Positions 14,591 through 22,475 of a DNA stretch of 64,000 nt are shown piece after piece (position 1 is the stretch's first letter; the number at the start of each line of letters is the position of its first letter). The notes below the pieces were generated by a model. It saw nothing but the letters and a program-made list of their open reading frames with translations. It had not been told where the DNA came from and did not search any database. The position numbers and the translations under genes were made by a program. Origin of the DNA: Lachnospiraceae bacterium (GTDB lineage Bacteria > Bacillota > Clostridia > Lachnospirales > Lachnospiraceae). Location of the stretch: positions 1 through 64,000 of the forward strand of contig VSNG01000013.1 in NCBI GenBank assembly GCA_009774175.1, read 5' to 3'.

Positions 14591-16732
14591 ATGAAAAGAG
14601 AAGAGCTCAGGGAGAACCTGAACAGGTTGTATGCGTTATATGGCTTTCGATTGGAACAGCAGACGGAGAATATACTGGTTTACAGTTATCACGTCGGCTA
14701 CTTTCACAATGCGGAAATTGTTTTGCTGGAAGATAACGAGGCGTCCCGGAAACGGGCTGAAGAAATAGAGGAAGAGTACAAAGAAATAGAATACAACAGT
14801 ATCGTTAAGGTTGTCTATCAAAGCATTCAGGCAACCCATGATAAGCTGTTTGACGCGTTCTTTTCTATAAAGGAATCTCAAAGGCGTCTGCAGATGGAGT
14901 ACGAAGGGTTTTGCAGAAAGAAATCGGAAAAGCTTTTGGACGATTATATCTATATTCCATGCAGTTACCGAAACAGCAAAGGAGAAGAATGCGGGGATCT
15001 GGTTCATAATGTAGTAAAAAGTGTTGGAGGGCAGGCGCCGAGACTGACAATTCTGGAGGCTGCCGCAGGTTACGGAAAGACCTGTACGGCATATGAGATA
15101 TTAAGCGTTCTCTTAAAGGAAAGAAAAGAAAGAATACCGTTGTTTATAGAATTGTCAAAGAATCGGACAGCCAGAATATTCCGGCATGTTTTATATGACG
15201 AGATGGATAAGAAATTTACACAGCTTTCCTATGAAACGGTTCTTCGGGAGGTGAAAGACGGGCGGCTGCCCCTTATTATTGACGGCTTTGATGAATTGAT
15301 TGATCAGAAGGAAGAAAAAAGGGTACAGGATTCGCAGGAGGAAATTGATGAGAGCTCCCTGACCATGCTGTCGACGATTGCAGATCTGCTGGGAGACGAT
15401 TCCAGGGCTTGGATCTTATTGACAACAAGGAGAAGCGCCATTTTTACCGGCGACTTATTTGACGACTGGGTGCTTTCCCGGCTGGGGGAGAATTGTCATG
15501 TGGATCGGATGCAGATACAGATGCCTTCTTTAAAGGAATGGATTGAGCCTTCCAGATATGCATTGCTGCAAAAGAGAGAAATAGATATAGAGAAGCTGTC
15601 CAATCCGGTGCTGCTGACTTTCATCAGGAATGCGCAAATGGATGTCTTCGAAGAGATGGTACAGACCTCAGACACCGTGCTTAATAAATATTTCGGGCTG
15701 CTTCTCACAAGAGAACTGGAGCGGCAGAATCTGGAATTTACGGAAGCGGAATTACATACGGTGATGAAACAGCTTGCGGCGGAGTTTGCCCGATACGATA
15801 TAACGTCGGAAACGATAGAATCCATTCAGGATTTATTACAGGAGATTCTGAAAGACGATCTGCTTCGTTACAGAGCCCGTTACAGGGAGAAGCATCTGAA
15901 CGAAGAAGGCATACTGACGGCGGATGAATATATCAGAAGAGTGTCGCACAATTATCTGCTGGACCGTATTTCTGCTAACAGCAATCAGATTGGCTTTATC
16001 AATGAATTTATCTTTGGCATTCTGGTAGGTGATGCGGTCAGGGACGGCTTTTTGGAGGTGGAGGAAATGTCAGAGCGGTTTATCGACATGTCTGCCACTG
16101 CGTTTGCGGTACGGGAAGAGGGAATTAGAAAAGAATATTACGGAAAGATCAGCGGGTATTTGAAACAGGCTTCCAATATTTGCAGATTAAATGCGGAAAT
16201 GTGCCTGCTGCATCAGATTGACAGCGATTATGAGAGCGGGTATTTCAGAAGCTTCTATTTTAAAAGCGATTTCCTTTTTGAGAAAACCCATAAATTTGTG
16301 GGCTGCACGTTTGACACCTGTACCTTTGACGGGTGTAACATATGGGCGGCGGTATTTGTGGACTGTAAGTTTGTAAACTGTCAGTTCTATAATGTCAACG
16401 TGAAGGGAACGCCGAACGCCAATCTGCTGTTTTTGGGCGGCGAGGGGTATGAGGCGCTGCAGTCGGAGCATGAATTTGTAGAAAGTGATGAAAACGTTGA
16501 CTATTATGAAAAATTAGTGCTGGAACAGTTCTGGAAACGGGGAAGTGACAGGGCGGAGCTTCGAAGAAGCCATAGTGCTCTATTCCGTGGTACGAAGAGC
16601 AACGAGCAGATGCATGTGCAAAATGCGATTAACGCGCTTTTGAAAAGAGATCTGATTCGCGAGCTGAACGTATGTTACGGACTGAATATGGCGCATATGG
16701 CAGAGATAGAACATATTTTGGGCAGAAGATAA
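14591..16732 (+). CDS. NACHT-type STAND ATPase with C-terminal pentapeptide-like tract
   Basis: A 713-residue protein starting MKREELRENLNRLYALYGF, with AGGAGGGG upstream. Residues 1-150 are a helical, partly coiled-coil region with no nuclease, TIR or protease motif that I can see. The ATPase follows: Walker A AAGYGKT with Lys163, Walker B LPLIIDGFDEL with Asp231 to Glu235, and a sensor-like AWILLTTRRSAI. Next is a long helical region. Residues about 569-606 form Cys/Phe-rich five-residue repeats (CTFDT-CTFDG-type). The end is an extra helical domain. NACHT proteins are switch ATPases that oligomerise on sensing a trigger, and several bacterial ones act against phages. As no effector domain is fused, the RelA/SpoT protein 22 bp downstream may be the effector. 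This is inference. Confidence 0.85.
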   Translation: MKREELRENLNRLYALYGFRLEQQTENILVYSYHVGYFHNAEIVLLEDNEASRKRAEEIEEEYKEIEYNSIVKVVYQSIQATHDKLFDAFFSIKESQRRLQMEYEGFCRKKSEKLLDDYIYIPCSYRNSKGEECGDLVHNVVKSVGGQAPRLTILEAAAGYGKTCTAYEILSVLLKERKERIPLFIELSKNRTARIFRHVLYDEMDKKFTQLSYETVLREVKDGRLPLIIDGFDELIDQKEEKRVQDSQEEIDESSLTMLSTIADLLGDDSRAWILLTTRRSAIFTGDLFDDWVLSRLGENCHVDRMQIQMPSLKEWIEPSRYALLQKREIDIEKLSNPVLLTFIRNAQMDVFEEMVQTSDTVLNKYFGLLLTRELERQNLEFTEAELHTVMKQLAAEFARYDITSETIESIQDLLQEILKDDLLRYRARYREKHLNEEGILTADEYIRRVSHNYLLDRISANSNQIGFINEFIFGILVGDAVRDGFLEVEEMSERFIDMSATAFAVREEGIRKEYYGKISGYLKQASNICRLNAEMCLLHQIDSDYESGYFRSFYFKSDFLFEKTHKFVGCTFDTCTFDGCNIWAAVFVDCKFVNCQFYNVNVKGTPNANLLFLGGEGYEALQSEHEFVESDENVDYYEKLVLEQFWKRGSDRAELRRSHSALFRGTKSNEQMHVQNAINALLKRDLIRELNVCYGLNMAHMAEIEHILGRR

Positions 16733-16754
16733 AAGGATAAGGCAGGAGGTACTT

Positions 16755-17744
16755 ATGGAGCCGGATCATACACCGAAAAACGGCATGCCGCAGCATGAGA
16801 TTGTGGAAGAGGAGTTAAGGTCGCTTCTTAGCGGGATTACGATTGAAAGGGAGCTGAGAGAGCATATTAAAAAGAGACTGGAAAGAGTGGGCATGTATTT
16901 TCGTATTTTTGCCAGGGTAAAGGCCGCCGGGTCTCTTTGTGCGAAACTGATCAGGAAGGAGGAAAAATATAAAAAGAATGATGAAAAATTACAGGATCTG
17001 ATCGGGATCAGAGTTATTTTGTACTACGCGGATGATGTTCCCATCTGTCAGAAAATGATAGGTTCTTTATTTCATGTACGGGAAGAAGACTGCTCAATAG
17101 ACACTCCCGGCATAGACGAATTTAAGCCGGTGCGGCTGAACCTGATCTGCGATATACCGGATGGAGCGGAAGGCTATATCAAGAGAATACCAAAAGAATT
17201 ATGGCAGAATTATCGGATTGACAAAACCTTTGAGGTGCAGATCCGCACAATCTTTTCAGAAGGCTGGCATGAGGTAAATCACGATATACGCTATAAGCAT
17301 GAAAAGGAATGGGAGAGTCCGGCGTATTACGAGTATAACAGAAAGCTAAATGGTATTAACGCAACGCTGGAAGTTTGCGACAATACCATTATCAGCGTCT
17401 TGGACTCTCTTGCATATCAATGCTATAAAGAGTGTAAGCTGTCGGAAATGTTTCGATACAGGCTGCGGATTCATATGCAGAATGAAGAATTAAGGCCGGA
17501 GCTAAGACAGCTGTTTGAAACCGATAAGGAGCTGTGGAAAAAAGTTTACCGTCTGGAAAGAGCGGAATTATTATATGCGCTCTCTGACACTGCATTTGCC
17601 TCCATTCCCAGAACACTGAATCATATTATATATATCGGCAACGCGCTGCAGATAGGGGATGGGAGAATTGATGAAATGACGCCGTCTCTCATAAAAAGAT
17701 GCGTGGCGGAGTGGCAGGAACAGCAGGATTATGAGATAATTTAA
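16755..17744 (+). CDS. RelA/SpoT-fold nucleotidyltransferase linked to the NACHT gene
   Basis: A 329-residue protein with an AGGAGG site 7 bp before ATG 16755. The synthetase fold spans about residues 35-185: RVKAAGSLCAKLIRK (54-68), DLIGIRVILYYADDV (81-95) and the core strand FEVQIRTIFSEGWHEVNHD (159-177), continuing IRYKH. There is no HD hydrolase, TGS or ACT domain, so it is a stand-alone, small-alarmone-synthetase-like enzyme with an extra helical C-terminus of about 140 residues. The acceptor loop, usually YxSxH, reads FKPVRLNLICDIP instead. It may make an alarmone or, like toxic relatives, pyrophosphorylate another substrate such as ATP or tRNA. Its place directly after the NACHT gene suggests joint expression and a shared role. 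Confidence 0.82.
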   Translation: MEPDHTPKNGMPQHEIVEEELRSLLSGITIERELREHIKKRLERVGMYFRIFARVKAAGSLCAKLIRKEEKYKKNDEKLQDLIGIRVILYYADDVPICQKMIGSLFHVREEDCSIDTPGIDEFKPVRLNLICDIPDGAEGYIKRIPKELWQNYRIDKTFEVQIRTIFSEGWHEVNHDIRYKHEKEWESPAYYEYNRKLNGINATLEVCDNTIISVLDSLAYQCYKECKLSEMFRYRLRIHMQNEELRPELRQLFETDKELWKKVYRLERAELLYALSDTAFASIPRTLNHIIYIGNALQIGDGRIDEMTPSLIKRCVAEWQEQQDYEII

Positions 17745-17790
17745 ACCCTTTTCATTTCCAGTACCTTCTTTTGCAGAATGATTACAAAAT

Positions 17791-17821
17791 GATGCAAAAA
17801 CGATGCAAAAACGATGCATTT
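17791..17821. repeat. Short tandem repeat of GATGCAAAAAC
   Basis: Two exact copies of the 11-mer GATGCAAAAAC (17791-17801 and 17802-17812) are followed by a partial third, GATGCATTT. An 11-bp period is near one helical turn. It lies in the leader of the LtaS-like gene and could be a binding site or simple slippage. Confidence 0.5.
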
Positions 17822-17861
17822 GGCATGTAAAATGGCAGTGTAACAGGAGGTTATGGAAATC

Positions 17862-20078
17862 ATGATGAATTCACAAAAGATAAAAAGGAAAAGGGGTTCT
17901 ATACGGCTGGCTGTTTTTTTGTCTCTTTCGTGTTTTTACACGGAGATTGTTTTCAAGCTGTCAGTGGAAACGCTGCACACCGGGAGCTCATTTGTATTTC
18001 TGGCTTTATTCTCTCTTTGTGCGGGGCTGGTTGTTTCAGGCGTTATTTCTCTGTTGCCGAAAAAAGCGGTGCAGATTCTGACGCCGTGTTGTCTGGGGTT
18101 TTTGTCCCTCATTTTTATTGTGGAATTTCTGGTATACAGACAGTTTAAGGTGGCATATGACTTAAATACCATATTGAATGCCGCAACTGACGCTCTGGGC
18201 GGATTTGGCGCTGACATCAGGCGGCTGATCTTTTGCTTTGACGGAATCAGTCATATTACGCTTTTTTTGCTGCCATTTATCCTGTGGTTTGTATTAAGAG
18301 AAAAGATAACAGGGCAGCTGCCAAAAAAGAGCATTAGGCCCAGACGTACAGGGCAGAGCGTTTATTTTTTCCTGGCACATCTTGCCGGGGGAGCTGCCTG
18401 TTATGGAGCGGCCCTGTTCCTTATTTTATGCTGCGGTCTGCATAAGGACATTTATACAAACCAATATAATTTTGAGTCGGCGGTCATGCAGTTTGGGCTG
18501 GGTGAGGGGCTGTGCCTTGACATTCGGAATCTCGTTTCGGCCAAAACCTTCGCCCATGCCTTTGAAAGCACAGAGGTGGAATCTGTTCAGGATGCAGGCA
18601 ATACACCGTCAAAAGATATCCCGGTAAAAGGCAGGGAGAAGAACGTATCTGGGGGTAAGATCATTGTACAGGCAAAGGAGGCCGCCAGCGCGCAGGAAGC
18701 AGCCGTATTGCGGGAGGAAGTTTCCCAAAGCGCGAAAACTGCGCAGGAGGATGAAACGGTTATGCCAGTTGCATATGGCCAGAGTGTGTCTTCTGTCGAT
18801 TTTACTGCGCTTGCCGCCGCAGGTGGGAATTGTGCCGATATTGACGCTTATGTTTCCACGCTTACGCCGTCAAGTCAAAATGCTTATACAGGCGCTTTTG
18901 CGGGAAAAAATCTGATTCTGATCTGTGCGGAAGCGTTTTCGGGATCTCTCATTGACCCGGAGCTTACACCGACACTTTACAGGCTTTCCACAAAGGGAAT
19001 TAATTTCAATGATTATTACCAGCAGTCCATTGCCGGAACAACAGGAGGGGAATATCAGCTTTTATTTGGATTGATTCCGACTTCCGGCGGAAGCTCTATT
19101 AAGGAGATTACGCAGAATGGAACGCATACCAATATGGGCGCGCTTTTAAATGACAAGGGATATTTCGGCATGACTTTTCACAACAGTACCTACACTTATT
19201 ACGACCGGCATGAGACGCATACAAAGCTGGGCTACAGTGGGGGCTATATGGGAGTGGGAAATGGCCTTGAGGATCTGATCAGCCCTAAATGGCCGGCAAG
19301 CGATTTGGAGCTGATGCAGGAAACGCTGCCGATGTACATGGATAAACAGCCTTTTAATGTTTATTACATGACGGTAAGCGGCCACAGTGTATACGATTTT
19401 GGCAACAATGCCATGTCGAGAGAAAATAAAGATGCTGTGGACGCATGGTGCGAGGAGAAAAATCTTTCCTACACGGAGCCTGTGCGTGCTTATATTGCGG
19501 CGAATCTTGAGCTTGAAAAGGCAGTGGATTATCTAGTGGAAACACTTGAAGAAAAAGGCATTGCGAATGACACGGTCATCTGCATTGTGCCGGATCATTT
19601 TCCCTACGGGCTGGATTCGGACGCCTCTCTGGGGAACATGCCGTATTTATCTGAATTATATGGTTATCCGGTGAATACCTATGAGGAGCGGGACAGAAGC
19701 CGCGCTATTATCTGGTGCGGGGCGCTTGAAGATGATGAGCCGATTATTGTCGATACGCCAGCCTCCTCCGTAGACATACTTCCGACATTGTGTAATCTAT
19801 TTGGTGTGGAATGGGATTCCAGGCTTTATGTGGGAAGGGATGTGCTTTCAGATGCTCTCCCCCTTGTTTTTTTTGGAAATTATGACTGGAAGACTGACCT
19901 GGGGCATTATAATTCCACTAAGAATATTTTCACGCCGACAGATGAAAATGCCGACATTTCGGAGGACTATGTAAAGCAGATATCCAGTATTGTGAGAAAT
20001 AGAATGACATTTTCCAAGTCTGTACTCAGCCATGATTATTATACGCATGTTTATAATGCGGCGTCGGCGTCGGAATGA
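17862..20078 (+). CDS. LtaS-like membrane sulfatase-fold enzyme (phosphoglycerol transferase family)
   Basis: About 738 residues. Five membrane helices lie in the first 200 residues (for example SFVFLALFSLCAGLVVSGVI). An Ala/Glu-rich linker spans about 240-330. The extracellular sulfatase/alkaline-phosphatase-fold domain begins at KNLILICAEAFSGSL. The probable catalytic Thr lies in AGTTGGEYQLL (near residue 393). VSGHSVYDFG and CIVPDHFPYG supply metal-binding residues. Family members polymerise glycerol phosphate into lipoteichoic acid or decorate surface glycans. AGGAGG at 17845-17850 is too close to ATG 17853, so ATG 17862 is preferred. The nearby GT-C/GT2/GtrA genes fit a surface-polymer role. 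The exact product is unknown. Confidence 0.82.
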   Translation: MMNSQKIKRKRGSIRLAVFLSLSCFYTEIVFKLSVETLHTGSSFVFLALFSLCAGLVVSGVISLLPKKAVQILTPCCLGFLSLIFIVEFLVYRQFKVAYDLNTILNAATDALGGFGADIRRLIFCFDGISHITLFLLPFILWFVLREKITGQLPKKSIRPRRTGQSVYFFLAHLAGGAACYGAALFLILCCGLHKDIYTNQYNFESAVMQFGLGEGLCLDIRNLVSAKTFAHAFESTEVESVQDAGNTPSKDIPVKGREKNVSGGKIIVQAKEAASAQEAAVLREEVSQSAKTAQEDETVMPVAYGQSVSSVDFTALAAAGGNCADIDAYVSTLTPSSQNAYTGAFAGKNLILICAEAFSGSLIDPELTPTLYRLSTKGINFNDYYQQSIAGTTGGEYQLLFGLIPTSGGSSIKEITQNGTHTNMGALLNDKGYFGMTFHNSTYTYYDRHETHTKLGYSGGYMGVGNGLEDLISPKWPASDLELMQETLPMYMDKQPFNVYYMTVSGHSVYDFGNNAMSRENKDAVDAWCEEKNLSYTEPVRAYIAANLELEKAVDYLVETLEEKGIANDTVICIVPDHFPYGLDSDASLGNMPYLSELYGYPVNTYEERDRSRAIIWCGALEDDEPIIVDTPASSVDILPTLCNLFGVEWDSRLYVGRDVLSDALPLVFFGNYDWKTDLGHYNSTKNIFTPTDENADISEDYVKQISSIVRNRMTFSKSVLSHDYYTHVYNAASASE

Positions 20079-20184
20079 GCAAAAACAGTCAGCAGCTTTA
20101 CCGATCCTGCAATTCCCGGCTTGCTGCTGTTGAGAGAAACCGGCGGGCGATTCGGTTGTACCAATCGTATCGTTATTTATAACT

Positions 20185-20222
20185 GAGCGGACAGGCTTTC
20201 AGGCAGCCTATCCGCTCAATTT
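20185..20222. terminator. Bidirectional terminator hairpin
   Basis: GAGCGGACAGGCT (20185-20197) pairs with AGCCTATCCGCTC (20205-20217) with one mismatch, flanked by AT-rich tails. It sits between the convergent LtaS-like and FlxA-like genes. Confidence 0.65.
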
Positions 20223-20228
20223 AAATCA

Positions 20229-21191
20229 TTATCCGAAAGATACATAAAACCGCTGTTGCGCCTGCGTTTCCTGCGTCGCTTTCATAGCGCTGGCGTAAGC
20301 GTTATCCTTTACGTCAGCCTGCGCCTTTTCCTTTTCGGCCGCGTCAGATTCCGCCGCTTTCATGGCGCTGCCTGCGTCGCGCAGCATGGAAAACTGGAAT
20401 GCCGTTTCCCGCAGCTGCTGCTTTTGCATCTCTTTCAGTACGGCCTCTTTTCTTTCCGTATCTGTGTCGCGAAGCTGATCCTGTTTTATTTCACCCTTTA
20501 GAACGGCAATGCCGTCCTCTGTCTTTGTTACGAGCGCCCCCAGACGATCCGCCTGCTGCATGAAAGAGTTGGCGTATACCATCGCGTTTACTTCTCTGTC
20601 CGACAGACCGGAATCGGCAACGGTATCATCCTCTGCGGTTTCAGTCTCTTCTTCGGCAACGGCATTTACCGCGGCGGCCTGTTCGGTTTCTTCCTTTACG
20701 CTCTGATTTCCGTTTTGTCCCATGACCTCTTTCAGAATGACAACGCCGTCGCCGCTTTTGGAGATGACAGTTCCCGGCTGTAAAGGCTGCTGCTTGTCAG
20801 ACGGCTGTGTCTTATCCTCTGTCTTCTCGGAGGATGTTTCCGCAGCCTGCACACTGCCTTCCGATTCGGTTTCCGCGGTTTCGGTCTCTTCTTCCGGCTT
20901 TTTATCTTCCTGCATTTCGGACAGCATGATTTCCCGTTTCCGGGTACGGCCGAGCTCTTCCTGATGCCGTTTCAGTTCGGTGTTGAGATCGGAAATCTCT
21001 TTTTGAAGCTTCTTACGCTCATCGGCTTTTTCGTTTGCAGACAGCTCCTCCTCTGAGGACAAGGTCTGCATCTGCTGCTGCACGCTTGTAATTTCATGTT
21101 GAATGCTTTTACTTTTCTGATCTTTTAAATCCGCCGGCGTCATCTGCATGGCCGGCATATTGCTGGTTGATGTTATACCGCCAACTCTCAT
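20229..21191 (-). CDS. FlxA-like coiled-coil protein
   Basis: A 320-residue, highly charged protein starting MRVGGITSTSNMPAMQM, with AAGGAG upstream. Residues 20-85 form a coiled coil (HEITSVQQQMQTLSSEEELS, then KKLQKEISDLNTELKRHQEEL) as in FlxA-like proteins of Lachnospiraceae. The middle is a Glu/Thr/Ala-rich low-complexity segment. Two copies of a short motif stand out: GTVISKSGDGVVILKEVMGQ and LVTKTEDGIAVLKGEI. The C-terminus is helical and Ala/Gln-rich. There is no signal peptide or membrane helix. FlxA in E. coli is flagellum-regulated, but the function here is unknown and no flagellar genes are present in the window. Confidence 0.72.
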   Translation of the reverse strand: MRVGGITSTSNMPAMQMTPADLKDQKSKSIQHEITSVQQQMQTLSSEEELSANEKADERKKLQKEISDLNTELKRHQEELGRTRKREIMLSEMQEDKKPEEETETAETESEGSVQAAETSSEKTEDKTQPSDKQQPLQPGTVISKSGDGVVILKEVMGQNGNQSVKEETEQAAAVNAVAEEETETAEDDTVADSGLSDREVNAMVYANSFMQQADRLGALVTKTEDGIAVLKGEIKQDQLRDTDTERKEAVLKEMQKQQLRETAFQFSMLRDAGSAMKAAESDAAEKEKAQADVKDNAYASAMKATQETQAQQRFYVSFG

Positions 21192-21320
21192 GGAATCATC
21201 TCCTTCCCCCTGCCAAAGGATGATTTCTGATAACGATTCTTGTCCTGTGTTTTACATTGTTATAATTACTAATATTTTACTATTTCCTGGGGGCAGGTTG
21301 CAAGACTTTTTTTAATATAT

Positions 21321-21375
21321 AATTGTCAACTTACTAAATTAATAAGTTGACAATTAGAACTTCCTGTGATACGAT
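21321..21375 (+). promoter_or_regulatory. BirA operator overlapping the bioY promoter
   Basis: Perfect 13-bp arms AATTGTCAACTTA (21321-21333) and TAAGTTGACAATT (21343-21355) flank a 9-bp spacer, matching the TTGTNAAC/GTTNACAA type of biotin-repressor site in Firmicutes. The right arm contains the -35 box TTGACA (21347-21352), with TACGAT (21370-21375) 17 bp further on. Bound BirA would block the polymerase. Confidence 0.8.
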
Positions 21376-21429
21376 GGGTTCGCGGACAGGACAGCGGCCG
21401 TAAAAATGTTTAGATTACAGGAGGCGCAT

Positions 21430-22032
21430 ATGAATACGAAAATGACCACACAGACAGAACGGACGTCGAAAACGGCAGTGAGAGGAAAGACCTATGATAT
21501 GGCGTACATAGCCGTCTTTGCGGTGCTGATGGCGATCTGTTCCTGGATCTCCATCCCTACGGTGATACCTTTCACGCTCCAGACCTTTGCCGTATTTCTG
21601 GCAGTTATTGTTTTGGGCGGAAAGCGGGGAACCATGTCGGTGATCGTTTTTGTACTGTTAGGTGCGGTGGGCGTCCCGGTATTTTCGGGATTTACCGGAG
21701 GCCCCCATATTATTATGGGCAATACGGGCGGCTATATCATAGGATTTATTTTGGCGGCGCTTCTGATGTGGCTGATGGAGCGGCTTTTTGGCAGGAAAAC
21801 ATGGGTGCTTGCCGTATCCATGCTGCTTGGGATGGTTACTTACTATGTGTTTGGCACAATATGGTTTATGGTTGTTTATATGAGAACCACAGGGCCGGTG
21901 GGAGTGACGGCAGTGCTTGGCTGGTGCGTGATTCCCTTCATTATCCCCGATCTGGTTAAGGCGGCGCTGGCATTGTTTCTGGGACAGGCGCTGCGCAGGC
22001 CGCTCTCGGCGATTATGGGGGAAAACGCATAA
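21430..22032 (+). CDS. bioY: BioY, biotin-specific S component of an ECF transporter
   Basis: A 200-residue membrane protein starting MNTKMTTQTERTSK, with GGAGG 6 bp upstream. It has six predicted helices and the BioY pattern IPTVIPFTLQTFAVFLAVI, GGKRGTMSVIVFVLLGAVGV and PVFSGFTGGPHIIMGNTGGY, and near the end FIIPDLVKAALALFLGQAL. BioY binds biotin and works with the shared EcfA/A'/T module, which is encoded elsewhere. The upstream BirA-type operator is direct support for the assignment: transport is expected to be switched off when biotin is plentiful. Confidence 0.94.
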   Translation: MNTKMTTQTERTSKTAVRGKTYDMAYIAVFAVLMAICSWISIPTVIPFTLQTFAVFLAVIVLGGKRGTMSVIVFVLLGAVGVPVFSGFTGGPHIIMGNTGGYIIGFILAALLMWLMERLFGRKTWVLAVSMLLGMVTYYVFGTIWFMVVYMRTTGPVGVTAVLGWCVIPFIIPDLVKAALALFLGQALRRPLSAIMGENA

Positions 22033-22069
22033 AGTTAAGGCGGATAATAAATAAGGAGAAAAGCAGGAA

Positions 22070-22435
22070 ATGACATACAGGATAAGAGCACATCACGGCA
22101 TGTGCTTTTCCTTTTTTCAGGGGAAAGGCTACAGCGGCGAATTTACGGAAAATATGGCGAAGATGAAGGAGAGACTGGAACAGAACCCGGAGGTTTTGTT
22201 ACTTTGCGGGACGGATGATGTGTGCGCCCGCTGTCCCAATAATCATGGGGGTGTCTGCGCATCCTGTGAAAAGGTGGAAAACTATGACAGGCAGGTGCTT
22301 GCCCTGTGCGGAATTGCGGAAAATACAACATGGCGGTGGAACGATTTTGCAGCCCTTGTGCACGAGAATATCATTGCGGCAGGAAAGCGGGAGAGTATCT
22401 GCGGAGCATGTGAGTGGAATGCACTTTGCCGGTGA
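22070..22435 (+). CDS. DUF1284-family cysteine-rich protein
   Basis: A 121-residue protein, MTYRIRAHHGMCFSFFQGKG at the start. It carries the DUF1284 pattern of a leading RxHHGMC, a central CARCPNNHGGVCASCEKV, and a final CGACEWNALC. The nine or so cysteines are arranged as CxxC pairs and suggest an iron-sulfur cluster or zinc sites; this is inference, as no member has a clear role that I know of. It starts 38 bp after bioY and may be cotranscribed with it. The GT-C gene starts close behind its end. Confidence 0.8.
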   Translation: MTYRIRAHHGMCFSFFQGKGYSGEFTENMAKMKERLEQNPEVLLLCGTDDVCARCPNNHGGVCASCEKVENYDRQVLALCGIAENTTWRWNDFAALVHENIIAAGKRESICGACEWNALCR

Positions 22436-22475
22436 ATACATTGACTTTTCCCGCATTAAAAAGTATAATAACTGC

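Noticed and set aside
14591..17744. Reading the NACHT/RelA pair as a classical toxin-antitoxin module
   Set aside because: Antitoxins are normally small. Here the partner is a 713-residue switch ATPase, so a sensor-effector relation fits better, though neutralisation of the RelA/SpoT enzyme by the NACHT protein cannot be excluded.
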